Both the position numbers and the translations under genes were made by a program. The notes beneath the pieces are model-generated. The model was given only the letters and a program-made list of their open reading frames with translations, made no database searches and had not been told where the DNA came from. Positions 1 to 7,295 of a DNA stretch of 42,035 bases are shown here, in pieces. Within the stretch, counting starts at the first letter, position 1; every line of letters begins with the position of its first letter. The stretch comes from JABSSA01 sp039975755 (GTDB lineage Bacteria > Pseudomonadota > Alphaproteobacteria > Rhodobacterales > Rhodobacteraceae), in assembly GCA_039975755.1 (NCBI GenBank), contig JBDWGM010000002.1, positions 1 through 42,035 of the forward strand, read 5' to 3'.

Positions 1-1
1 C

Positions 2-115
2 TCACATTGGGACTGTCCAATTGTTGAAAGCCCTGAAAAGCATCATTTTGATATTATTGATGCGCTGGAAGATCCGGAGAGTGAAATGGTGCAATGGTTG
101 ACCTCGAACCAGTAG
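2..115 (+). CDS. Alpha/beta hydrolase, C-terminal fragment (gene enters from the left edge)
   Basis: Frame 2 is open from the first bases to a TAG at 113-115 and encodes 37 residues. The segment HHFDIIDAL followed by an acidic D-P-E-S stretch resembles the C-terminus of arylformamidase-like and esterase-like alpha/beta hydrolases. In that fold the catalytic histidine lies in an H-F-D motif close to the end of the chain. The rest of the gene, including the nucleophile elbow, is outside the window, so the substrate cannot be judged. The opposite strand is also open here, but that frame shows no family resemblance. About 200 bases of non-coding DNA separate it from the next gene on the same strand. 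Confidence 0.55.
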   Translation, partial: SHWDCPIVESPEKHHFDIIDALEDPESEMVQWLTSNQ

Positions 116-317
116 CTCGCGGGAACATTGTCCAGAAACAGCACCGCATGACACGACAAATGCGCGATACCCGCTTCTATCGCGAATAAAGTGAGTTTTT
201 ACCTTCCTTTCGCCACACAGTTTTGCCAACCTTTAAGGGAATTCGGGCTGCCAAGGGATGTAAATCAGCGTAACATTCCCTATATATAGCTCAACAGATT
301 GAAATAAGGGGACAATA

Positions 318-1394
318 ATGGCGAATTTCGAGGCACAAGTTCAAGAAAGCCAAAGCCAAGTAGCCGAAGCTCAAGCAAAAATTGCGGAACTGACCAGTCG
401 GATCGAATCCGCACGTCAAAAGATGAAAGAAGGCACAGATGTTAGCCTCGACATCGAAAACGCAACATTAAACGATGTGCACAGCCATACAGACTTGATG
501 AATGCCAATATTGCTGAACTCATCATGGGGCTTGATGATGTCACCTCCGCATTTTCAAAAGATTTCGATGAAATGCGGAACAAGACGGGCTGGGAGAGCT
601 TTGTTGGCATCTTTGCGAAAGCTAAATCAGAGTCGATGCGTCAGGAGCGCATGCGGACGGCGTCGATAGATGACAAGCTGCAGGATCTCATCGGAAAATC
701 CGATGTGATTGTACAACTGTTGGAAGGCCAGCTTTCGATGCTGGAAGAACAAAAGGCAAAAGTGGAAACCAACCTGACCGAAACGTTGGACGAACGCGAA
801 CTTACGGTTGGTGAATTGGAAACGCTGAAGACAAACATTCAGGCGATGGATCCAAAGATCATCACCGTCGAAAACGCAATCGCTTCTGAAACCGACGCAG
901 CCAAACGCACGGCATTGGAAACCGAACTTGCCGATCTCAACAAAACCTACAACGAGATGGTGCAAGAAGAGCAGGTCAAAATCGCCAAATCGCAAACGCT
1001 GGAACGATATATCGAAAAGGGAAAGACATGGGTCGATTCCTTACAGAACCAAGCGGCGACTCAAATGGTGTTGATCAACAAATTGCAAACAGACACAAAG
1101 CAACGTGTCGTTCTGTATGACGCCCTAACTAAGTCGTTGAAGACTGCGCAACAACAAGAAGTCGCGCACCGCATCAACGAAATCGGCGTCCAGACCGATC
1201 AGGAAGCACAACAAGCCATGGCTGGTATTGGTGCAGCGACCAACGCACGGATGGCCGACATGATGGAAGCGCATGAGGACCAGATGGTCTTTGCCCGTGA
1301 CGTGCTAGAGGCGAAGGCGAAGGCGGATGAACGCTTCGCACGACGCTTCGATGAAATTGTGAAAAAGCACGATAGTAACGCGTACGGGGCTTGA
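318..1394 (+). CDS. Long coiled-coil protein, first gene of the AAA+ membrane cluster
   Basis: A 358-residue protein that is almost entirely charged, alanine- and glutamine-rich helix. I see no signal peptide and no membrane segment, so it is probably cytoplasmic. Coiled-coil character is strongest at residues 1-40, 120-235 and 255-350, with a less regular segment around residues 85-105 (T-G-W-E-S-F). The start is supported by AAGGGGA five bases before the ATG. Its layout of long paired helices recalls TelA/KlaA-type toxic-anion-resistance proteins and, more loosely, PspA-type membrane-associated proteins, but I cannot claim homology to either. It is followed on the same strand by an uncharacterised gene and an AAA+ ATPase. 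A filament or membrane-associated substrate of that ATPase is an inference only. Confidence 0.85.
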   Translation: MANFEAQVQESQSQVAEAQAKIAELTSRIESARQKMKEGTDVSLDIENATLNDVHSHTDLMNANIAELIMGLDDVTSAFSKDFDEMRNKTGWESFVGIFAKAKSESMRQERMRTASIDDKLQDLIGKSDVIVQLLEGQLSMLEEQKAKVETNLTETLDERELTVGELETLKTNIQAMDPKIITVENAIASETDAAKRTALETELADLNKTYNEMVQEEQVKIAKSQTLERYIEKGKTWVDSLQNQAATQMVLINKLQTDTKQRVVLYDALTKSLKTAQQQEVAHRINEIGVQTDQEAQQAMAGIGAATNARMADMMEAHEDQMVFARDVLEAKAKADERFARRFDEIVKKHDSNAYGA

Positions 1395-1573
1395 TCTTGA
1401 TCCGAGACAAATGTCCGCCACCCTTTCGTATTCGCATCGTTGATGAGTTCGCCCAAACACACCTTGGCTTTCATCGGCTCCCTGGTACGAAATTTTCCGA
1501 CGCTATCAGCAAAACACCATGCTTTTTGGGCATGGATGGAATATGATCTCGACTATGACGAAACCAGACCGAA

Positions 1574-2692
1574 ATGACTGAAAACCCAGAATTTACTGGT
1601 CTGACAGACCTTTTTGCGTCGCGACGCTATTTCCGCAAATTCGAGAGCATTCTCGATCATATGGGCCGTGTCGCAGGGGTGATGGAGGCTGAAAGGCAGC
1701 TCAGCCGGGAAGAGGTAAAAATACTGACCCGCTATGCAATGGAGCTGAATTTCACGTTCAAAGCCCTAAGCCAGAAATACCTATTGGTCGGGCGCGACAC
1801 TGGGCGGTTCTTTGGGTCTTTGGCAATCGACAAGCAGGACAGTGGTTTTCCGTCTTCGGACGAAATTCTGACCATGGCAAATGACGCGCAACAGGCAGAC
1901 CGCCATTTGCGTAATATGCCTTCGGCTGACACCCTCAAAAAGGAAATGATCGAAGTCATTGTCGGTGATCGCGAAGTCCCGACAAAGCTGCAATTCGCAC
2001 TGAGCCAACGACTTTATTACCAAGATCTGCTCAAAGGACATCTGTTCTGGGCGCGCAACGATCCTGAATGCCAGTGGCTCGCGAACCTGCATGATCGACG
2101 ACGTCAGTTTCGTTTGCATTGGGCCGTCTATGACAGCCAGCTCAACCTGCCCGTCATCTATCTGATGGAGTTGGAAGACACAGGACGGATCGGCCTGCCC
2201 AAGGACGAACGCCGCTGGCCCGAAGTACAGGCGCATCTTATGGCGCAATCCATGTCCGGTTTGAAACTGGTAACAATTGCAAAAGGGTTCGACGAGGATT
2301 TTGACGATCTGCATCCCAAACGTTTGCGGCGTTTTCACGTGGGCCCGATGTATTCGAACGCATTCACCTCGCAACCCGGACCACTCAGCGATGTTCTGGC
2401 ACAGGCCAAAGCGCCTGCAGGGCAAGATTGGGCATTGGTCTGGACAGAAGAAGATCTGCAATCGGAACGTGTTGTTGAAGAGCGGCAAGGTTGGTTTTCA
2501 AAGGTCGAACGCGAAGTCTTCGCGCTTGATCCATTTTCCGGGCGCGGCGCTGAAACAGGCGCGACCCGCATGGAACGTTCAATCATCTTGCCACAACGTC
2601 CTTATCAAGTGTTGGCAGAGATGAACCCACCGGGATTTGGTACAGTGCGTAAATTCGTGGTCAGCCCGAATGGGCGTGTGTTGCAGCATTAA
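1574..2692 (+). CDS. Uncharacterised soluble protein of the AAA+ cluster
   Basis: A 372-residue protein that I do not recognise. It has no signal peptide or membrane helix. The N-terminal third (residues 10-120) is helical, with aromatic and basic residues (R-R-Y-F-R-K-F). The C-terminal half is mixed and rich in tryptophan and arginine, ending with a G-x-G-T-V-R-K-F-V-V-S-P-N-G-R segment that looks like a closing beta hairpin. No Walker, zinc or catalytic motif stands out. The start ATG lacks a good Shine-Dalgarno sequence, and the 179-base gap after the coiled-coil gene is the largest within the cluster. A secondary promoter there is possible. It ends 43 bases before the AAA+ ATPase gene, which suggests an accessory or adaptor role. 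Confidence 0.85.
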   Translation: MTENPEFTGLTDLFASRRYFRKFESILDHMGRVAGVMEAERQLSREEVKILTRYAMELNFTFKALSQKYLLVGRDTGRFFGSLAIDKQDSGFPSSDEILTMANDAQQADRHLRNMPSADTLKKEMIEVIVGDREVPTKLQFALSQRLYYQDLLKGHLFWARNDPECQWLANLHDRRRQFRLHWAVYDSQLNLPVIYLMELEDTGRIGLPKDERRWPEVQAHLMAQSMSGLKLVTIAKGFDEDFDDLHPKRLRRFHVGPMYSNAFTSQPGPLSDVLAQAKAPAGQDWALVWTEEDLQSERVVEERQGWFSKVEREVFALDPFSGRGAETGATRMERSIILPQRPYQVLAEMNPPGFGTVRKFVVSPNGRVLQH

Positions 2693-2735
2693 ATCCGCCC
2701 CACAGCGGAACGCGTGAGATAAAGAAGGGAACGGC

Positions 2736-4670
2736 ATGAGTGTAACAGGCGATGTAATGGAATTGCGCGAAGACAGTATTCGCGGGCATTACGACATGGC
2801 GCTGGCGTTGCTAACCGGCTTTGACCATGCACCACGCATCGGCAAAAGCGACGAAGCCCCCAAGGCCGAACGGTCATCCGGAATCGGGACACGTCGGCGA
2901 TTCCGATCCACCACTCCGGGTCTGGTGACACGCAGAACAGAAGCAGCAGGGGCTGTGCAATTAATCGGGCGGATCGAGGAGGCGGATGAAGGCGACGCGC
3001 TTATCTCGCCCTTGCAGGCCACAGTTCTCAATGATCTGCGACGCGCGATTGCAATCGCAATGGCAGTTGCTGAAGATTTCGCACAGATGACCGCCTTGGG
3101 TGATTTGAAACGGGCAAACCTGCAAGGCGATTTACCTGCAAACCGGAAGGGTGAATTTGAATCCCTGCTAGAAGCCGAAGCACTGGCGACCTTGTACGTG
3201 TTTGCCAATGCGACGTCGTTCCTGATGTCGTCTCACTTGTCCGAGACAACCGTTGAAATTGGTGAGGTCGAAGAGGTCTTAACCGACAATGCCCAAGTCG
3301 CGTTGCATGGAGCCCTTTGGGAATTGGACCAAGACATTGCAAAATTCGCACCGGATGATGCGCATCTTGTAGCAACAACCAGTGCCTTTGCCGAAGCCTT
3401 GATGGAAAAAACCGCCCTGCGTGCACAAACATCCAACGCATTGGACGCCTTTTTGAATGCGACATGGCGCGTTGAGGCGGATGACTTTACGGTTTCAGGG
3501 TTTTCGCCCGCGTCCAAAGCAAAATCTTCTACGCTGACAATGACGTTCAAAAAACCGCATGAAGTCGTCGGAAATCACATCGCCAAATATCAGGCTTTGC
3601 GGTTGGCCAAGATGCTTATGGCCTATGATTTTGATCGCCGATTGAACCCGTTCGCGGAATTGGGTGGCTTTATCTTTACCTTCATGGGGGATGGCGCACC
3701 GGGCACTGGGAAGACCACGCTTATTCAGATGATGGCTGGGCTGATCAACGACTATTGCAGCATTGCGGGTTATGCATTTCGATACCAGAACTTTGGCATC
3801 GACAACATCGACAGCTATCAGGGTAAGTCAGGTCAAAACGCCAAATCGTTCATCCAAAACGTGTTGGAACCCGGCGTCATCGGATTTGGCACAATCGACG
3901 ACATCGATCAGATCGCAGGCAAACGCGGCGACCGTCAATCCTCAGCCGGGCAACAAGAAGTCACAGCGGTGTTCATGGAAGCCTTTGCAGGCGCAAACAC
4001 GGTTGTCCGCGGGAATTGCACCTTTGGCATGTTCTCGAATTACCCGGAAAATGTAGACGACGCCTTGCGTCAACGTGCGGGTGCCCGATTCTTGGTCGAT
4101 GGCCCTCAAACGCGCGAAGATTACATCGACATCCTTGCCCTGTTGATGGGTAAGAAACATGATATTCCACTGGGTGATCACGAACTTTACGCCGCGCAGG
4201 CAATCGAAAAGGCCGTCGCAAAATCCTTCGAAAGCCATAACCGCCCCAAAGAAGAAGGCTTGCTAAATGTCTTTGACAAAGTGTCCGACCAAATCGGCGG
4301 CTTGGATACAATCGCCAAAATGGGTGCCTATTTGAAGGCCATCCAAGAGGCCGACGAACGCTTTACCGGGCGCGCTATCAAGAACATCACAGATGCGGTC
4401 AAAGTGCGCGCAATGGATTTTGAGCTGCCCGATGAATGGATGGAAAACCCCGAATTGTTCTTGTTCAAGTCCTATGATGACAAGGCTGCGATGATCTCGG
4501 AACTGCGCAAACCGATTACCGTCGACATGGTGATCCAGGAAATCAACCGCTATTCGGATTCTGAATTCCGCTATGCTGATAAATCTGACGAAGTCGCGAT
4601 CTCAAACATTGTGCGCGACATGCAGCGGTCAGAAGAAGCGAAACGCCGGTATTTGAAAGAGCTGGGGTAA
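2736..4670 (+). CDS. AAA+ ATPase (classic AAA type) with N-terminal helical domain
   Basis: A 644-residue protein. Residues 1-290 form a mostly helical region with no motif I recognise, and the AAA+ module spans about 300-480. Walker A is GAPGTGKT at 320-327 (Lys326). The Walker B region reads GTIDDIDQI around 385-393, in the style of classic AAA proteins (F-I-D-E-I-D), but with Asp389 where a glutamate is expected. Sensor 1 is probably Asn435 in an F-S-N-Y segment. Arginines 445, 447 and 451 follow, in the position of arginine fingers. Residues 480-644 form a helical lid and tail. No membrane segment is seen. A GAAGGG site precedes the ATG. The stop overlaps the start of the next gene (TAATG), so the two are probably translated together. 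It likely remodels a protein partner encoded in the same cluster. Confidence 0.9.
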   Translation: MSVTGDVMELREDSIRGHYDMALALLTGFDHAPRIGKSDEAPKAERSSGIGTRRRFRSTTPGLVTRRTEAAGAVQLIGRIEEADEGDALISPLQATVLNDLRRAIAIAMAVAEDFAQMTALGDLKRANLQGDLPANRKGEFESLLEAEALATLYVFANATSFLMSSHLSETTVEIGEVEEVLTDNAQVALHGALWELDQDIAKFAPDDAHLVATTSAFAEALMEKTALRAQTSNALDAFLNATWRVEADDFTVSGFSPASKAKSSTLTMTFKKPHEVVGNHIAKYQALRLAKMLMAYDFDRRLNPFAELGGFIFTFMGDGAPGTGKTTLIQMMAGLINDYCSIAGYAFRYQNFGIDNIDSYQGKSGQNAKSFIQNVLEPGVIGFGTIDDIDQIAGKRGDRQSSAGQQEVTAVFMEAFAGANTVVRGNCTFGMFSNYPENVDDALRQRAGARFLVDGPQTREDYIDILALLMGKKHDIPLGDHELYAAQAIEKAVAKSFESHNRPKEEGLLNVFDKVSDQIGGLDTIAKMGAYLKAIQEADERFTGRAIKNITDAVKVRAMDFELPDEWMENPELFLFKSYDDKAAMISELRKPITVDMVIQEINRYSDSEFRYADKSDEVAISNIVRDMQRSEEAKRRYLKELG

Positions 4671-5050
4671 TGGATTTCGGCCACCTTACATTCACCAACA
4701 CCGGTCTGCCCTTGTTGATCTTTGCTGGGGTGGCCCTGACATTGCCTATGTTGATGGTTCCACGCGACACCCGTTCTCACTCACGTGTTGCGCGCGGCAT
4801 GATCGCGACTGCTTTGATTTTGGTCGTGTTCGGTCCATTGGTCGCCATGGTCTTTGACAGCCGGGTGTTGCCTGCTGGACCTGCCGACGCATCCCAAGGT
4901 CAAATTTGGCTGTTGCTCTATCAGTTTCAATTCCGTGCCTCACTTACGCTTGCGCTGGTCTGGGCCCCGCTGCTGGCGTTGGTTTGGTTCAATGCATCGC
5001 AACGCGTCGAAGAATTGCGCGGCCAAGACATAGTGCGGGAAAGTCTATGA
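4670..5050 (+). CDS. Small three-helix membrane protein of the AAA+ cluster
   Basis: A 126-residue integral membrane protein with three hydrophobic segments at roughly residues 12-31, 44-63 and 90-108. A loop rich in proline, alanine and glutamine lies between the second and third. The C-terminus is charged and soluble (R-V-E-E-L-R-G-Q-D). The ATG overlaps the stop codon of the AAA+ gene (TAATG), and its own stop overlaps the start of the next gene (ATGA). It therefore sits in the middle of a translationally coupled operon. No family is recognised. It could anchor the soluble products of the cluster to the inner membrane; that role is inferred from position alone. Confidence 0.85.
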   Translation: MDFGHLTFTNTGLPLLIFAGVALTLPMLMVPRDTRSHSRVARGMIATALILVVFGPLVAMVFDSRVLPAGPADASQGQIWLLLYQFQFRASLTLALVWAPLLALVWFNASQRVEELRGQDIVRESL

Positions 5051-6372
5051 AACGTCTGATCGAAAAAGGCCTGATGTACGGCAATCTATTCCATGTGAAT
5101 GGAGTCGCTTTGGTCGATCGATACAATCGCGCGCTTGAACATTTGACGGGTAAACGCACCGCATTGGACGATTTCTACATCGATATTTCGGGCTATTCCC
5201 CAGAGATAGGGTACGAACTGAACGACACGTTGTACCTGAACCACGCAGGCGTGAACCGACAGTTCATTCTGTTGTCAGCGGATCAGAAACGTTGTCCTTT
5301 GCTGAACGCGAAATTCTCAACCTCCCGCGCAATTTTACGCCAGTTCATCGAAGATAACGAGGCCGCGCTGTTCGCACTGACCGCTCATGATGCCGTCGCC
5401 GGTGAATTGGTGAACAGCGTCTATTCCGTCGATGATCCGCGTCGTCTGTTTGATATTCGCGCAATAGACATCGAAGCCGACACCACGGCTGGAACCGTTC
5501 GAAATGCCGAAGCTTTGGGACAAAAGATTGATCAGTTCCTTGGGGAGGAAGACGCATGGTTTGATGATGTTTTGATCGCAGACATGATCAAGCTTGCTGC
5601 GAAAACAGGTGACGTGACACGAAACCCAGTGCAGTTGAAAACAATGCGGTTTGAGCAGCGCAATTTCTGGACCGATCACTTTGGCGGTTTGTACCTGTTT
5701 CAGGACGCACAAGAACCTACAATTCTGGGATCCAGCGTCCCCGATGATTTGCCATTGCCCAGCATCGATCTCAGCCAACGCAATCAGGTGGCGCGCTGGC
5801 TGGACGAAAACGGGTTGGTCGAACCCATCGTCAAGGCACGTGGCATCGATGCAGGCGCTGTGCTGCGCCAAAAAATGGATTTCGTGCTGGTCGACGCCAT
5901 GACGACAAAAGGGATCAACCTACGTGGCGCAACACGCCGCGACCTGCGCGGCCTTGCGCGGCAACATAGCCAACTGCTGCCCGAGGAATTCCATGGCCTT
6001 GCCAGTTTGGTCAACTGGGCTGAAAACGGCGGCGCATGGCCACGAATTACTTCGGACCATCCCGCTTATTTCTATACACTTCGCGCGGCTGATCATACTG
6101 ACACCGATCTGGTGAACCAATTGCTGGCGGAACTAACACCCAAAGACGTGCGCCAGTTGTTCATCTGTCACAAAGAGCTTTTTTATGAAGAATACGCCCA
6201 GTGGTCCGAGGCCAAGAAAACCTATGTCGTGGATTTTTTGGTGGCGGAATACCAAGTAGACAAAGTAGGTGCGCGTACGGCACTTTTCGGTCGTGAAGAA
6301 GAAATGGCCGAACCAACAGTATCAGAACGACGTATCCGTGCCGTCGGACCTTGGGGCGCAGTAAGGAGATAA
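5047..6372 (+). CDS. Uncharacterised soluble protein of the AAA+ cluster
   Basis: A 441-residue protein. The ATG at 5047 is preferred because it forms the ATGA overlap with the preceding gene. A longer frame from a TTG at 4906 would run through the whole third helix of that gene and is unlikely. It has no signal peptide or membrane helix. The sequence is acidic, with many aromatic residues (an F-Y-I-D-I-S-G-Y-S-P segment near residue 40). A D-L-R-G-L-A-R-Q-H-S region near 300 recalls structural scaffolds more than enzymes. From memory it may belong to the family catalogued as DUF6638, found in roseobacters; I could not check this. It ends two bases before the next start. Confidence 0.85.
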   Translation: MKRLIEKGLMYGNLFHVNGVALVDRYNRALEHLTGKRTALDDFYIDISGYSPEIGYELNDTLYLNHAGVNRQFILLSADQKRCPLLNAKFSTSRAILRQFIEDNEAALFALTAHDAVAGELVNSVYSVDDPRRLFDIRAIDIEADTTAGTVRNAEALGQKIDQFLGEEDAWFDDVLIADMIKLAAKTGDVTRNPVQLKTMRFEQRNFWTDHFGGLYLFQDAQEPTILGSSVPDDLPLPSIDLSQRNQVARWLDENGLVEPIVKARGIDAGAVLRQKMDFVLVDAMTTKGINLRGATRRDLRGLARQHSQLLPEEFHGLASLVNWAENGGAWPRITSDHPAYFYTLRAADHTDTDLVNQLLAELTPKDVRQLFICHKELFYEEYAQWSEAKKTYVVDFLVAEYQVDKVGARTALFGREEEMAEPTVSERRIRAVGPWGAVRR

Positions 6373-6374
6373 AC

Positions 6375-6635
6375 ATGTTCGGACTGATGCGATTGGCAGT
6401 AATTGCTTTTGTGGTGCTCAGCATAATCTATGTCTCGCTGTCGCTCTATTCGCGCGCTGTCAGACGCGGTAAGTTGGAAGATGAATGGGATGCCAGTAAG
6501 GGCCCGCGCGAGGCCTTTGTTGCAGAAGGCCTGCGAGAATATGATGGATCGTTGCGCAAAAAGCTGATCCTAGGGGTCTATATCGTGCCGACCTTTTTGG
6601 TCGTGCTTATTATCTATTTGACGAATTTTGCCTGA
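6375..6635 (+). CDS. Small two-helix membrane protein of the AAA+ cluster
   Basis: An 86-residue protein with membrane helices at about 5-26 and 64-84, separated by a charged loop (L-E-D-E-W-D). The start is the ATG at 6375, which has AGGAG six bases upstream. An upstream in-frame start at 6351 lies inside the previous gene and lacks this site. The even number of helices suggests that both ends lie on the same side of the membrane. The positive stretch after helix 1 (R-A-V-R-R-G-K) suggests that the loop is cytoplasmic and the ends periplasmic. No family is recognised. Eleven bases separate it from the DUF1523 gene. Confidence 0.8.
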   Translation: MFGLMRLAVIAFVVLSIIYVSLSLYSRAVRRGKLEDEWDASKGPREAFVAEGLREYDGSLRKKLILGVYIVPTFLVVLIIYLTNFA

Positions 6636-6646
6636 AAGGGATCCGT

Positions 6647-7291
6647 ATGCGTATCTTTGGTTGGATTATCACGATTACATTTTGGACAATCGTACTGGCA
6701 TTTTTTCACTACACGCTTCCCCAGCGTGACATTGTGCGTGTCACGGACACGTACGAAAAGCGCATCGACTTTGGCGAAAACTCAATCTTTTGGGCCTCTG
6801 CAGACAGCGGAAACGACGCGGCAACGATAAATCGAGATGTATTTTTCATTCAAACCCGCCGCGCCGATGACTCGGTTATGGTTTACCGCAACGAAGACAC
6901 AGGCTGGGGGTGGCCGCCTTATTTCAAATTTGACACCTCAAATCTTCAGGCGGAATCTGCGGATCTAAGATCCTCGCCGGAAACGCCGAAATGGGCCATG
7001 CTGACTCATTATGGTTGGCGCAACGAGTTCTATTCCATTTTCCCAAATGCCATATCGATCACACCTGTCGATGGCCCGGACGTAAGCAAACCCATTCCTT
7101 GGGTTAACATTGTCATCTTGTTCTTTTTCGCTGTCCTTACCTATGCGATATGGGTGCGCTGGCGCAGATTCCGCACTGCGCGGCTTGATCCAGCCTTCGA
7201 AGAAATTCAGGATAATTTGGGCGCTACAGGCGACGCAATAGCTGCGCGCAAGGGTCGTTTTCAACGCTGGCTCAATACCTGGCGCGGCTGA
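6647..7291 (+). CDS. DUF1523 family membrane protein
   Basis: A 214-residue protein with an N-terminal membrane helix (about 4-24), an extracytoplasmic domain (25-148) and a second helix (about 150-170). A basic cytoplasmic tail follows. The domain carries the signature I associate with DUF1523 proteins of Rhodobacteraceae: H-Y-T-L-P-Q-R-D-I-V-R-V just after the first helix, R-I-D-F-G-E-N-S-I-F-W, and N-E-D-T-G-W-G-W-P-P-Y-F-K-F. The function of DUF1523 is unknown. It is the last gene of the cluster and converges on the glycosyltransferase gene with only four bases between the stop codons. It gives the cluster a periplasm-facing component. Confidence 0.9.
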   Translation: MRIFGWIITITFWTIVLAFFHYTLPQRDIVRVTDTYEKRIDFGENSIFWASADSGNDAATINRDVFFIQTRRADDSVMVYRNEDTGWGWPPYFKFDTSNLQAESADLRSSPETPKWAMLTHYGWRNEFYSIFPNAISITPVDGPDVSKPIPWVNIVILFFFAVLTYAIWVRWRRFRTARLDPAFEEIQDNLGATGDAIAARKGRFQRWLNTWRG

Positions 7292-7295
7292 CTAG

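Noticed and set aside
2..229. Minus-strand frame of 75 codons at the left edge
   Set aside because: It overlaps the hydrolase fragment on the plus strand, which has family-like motifs; this frame has none and no ribosome binding site.
1517..1535. Short hairpin CCATGC-N7-GCATGG before the second cluster gene
   Set aside because: Only six base pairs with no T-run; too weak to call a terminator.
1397..1546. 49-codon plus-strand frame with TTG start between the first two cluster genes
   Set aside because: A GGGG lies at a suitable distance, but the product has no protein-like pattern and a 179-base gap may simply hold a promoter.
4906..5046. N-terminal extension of the 441-residue cluster protein
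   Set aside because: It uses a TTG inside the preceding membrane gene; the ATGA overlap at 5047 is a far better start.
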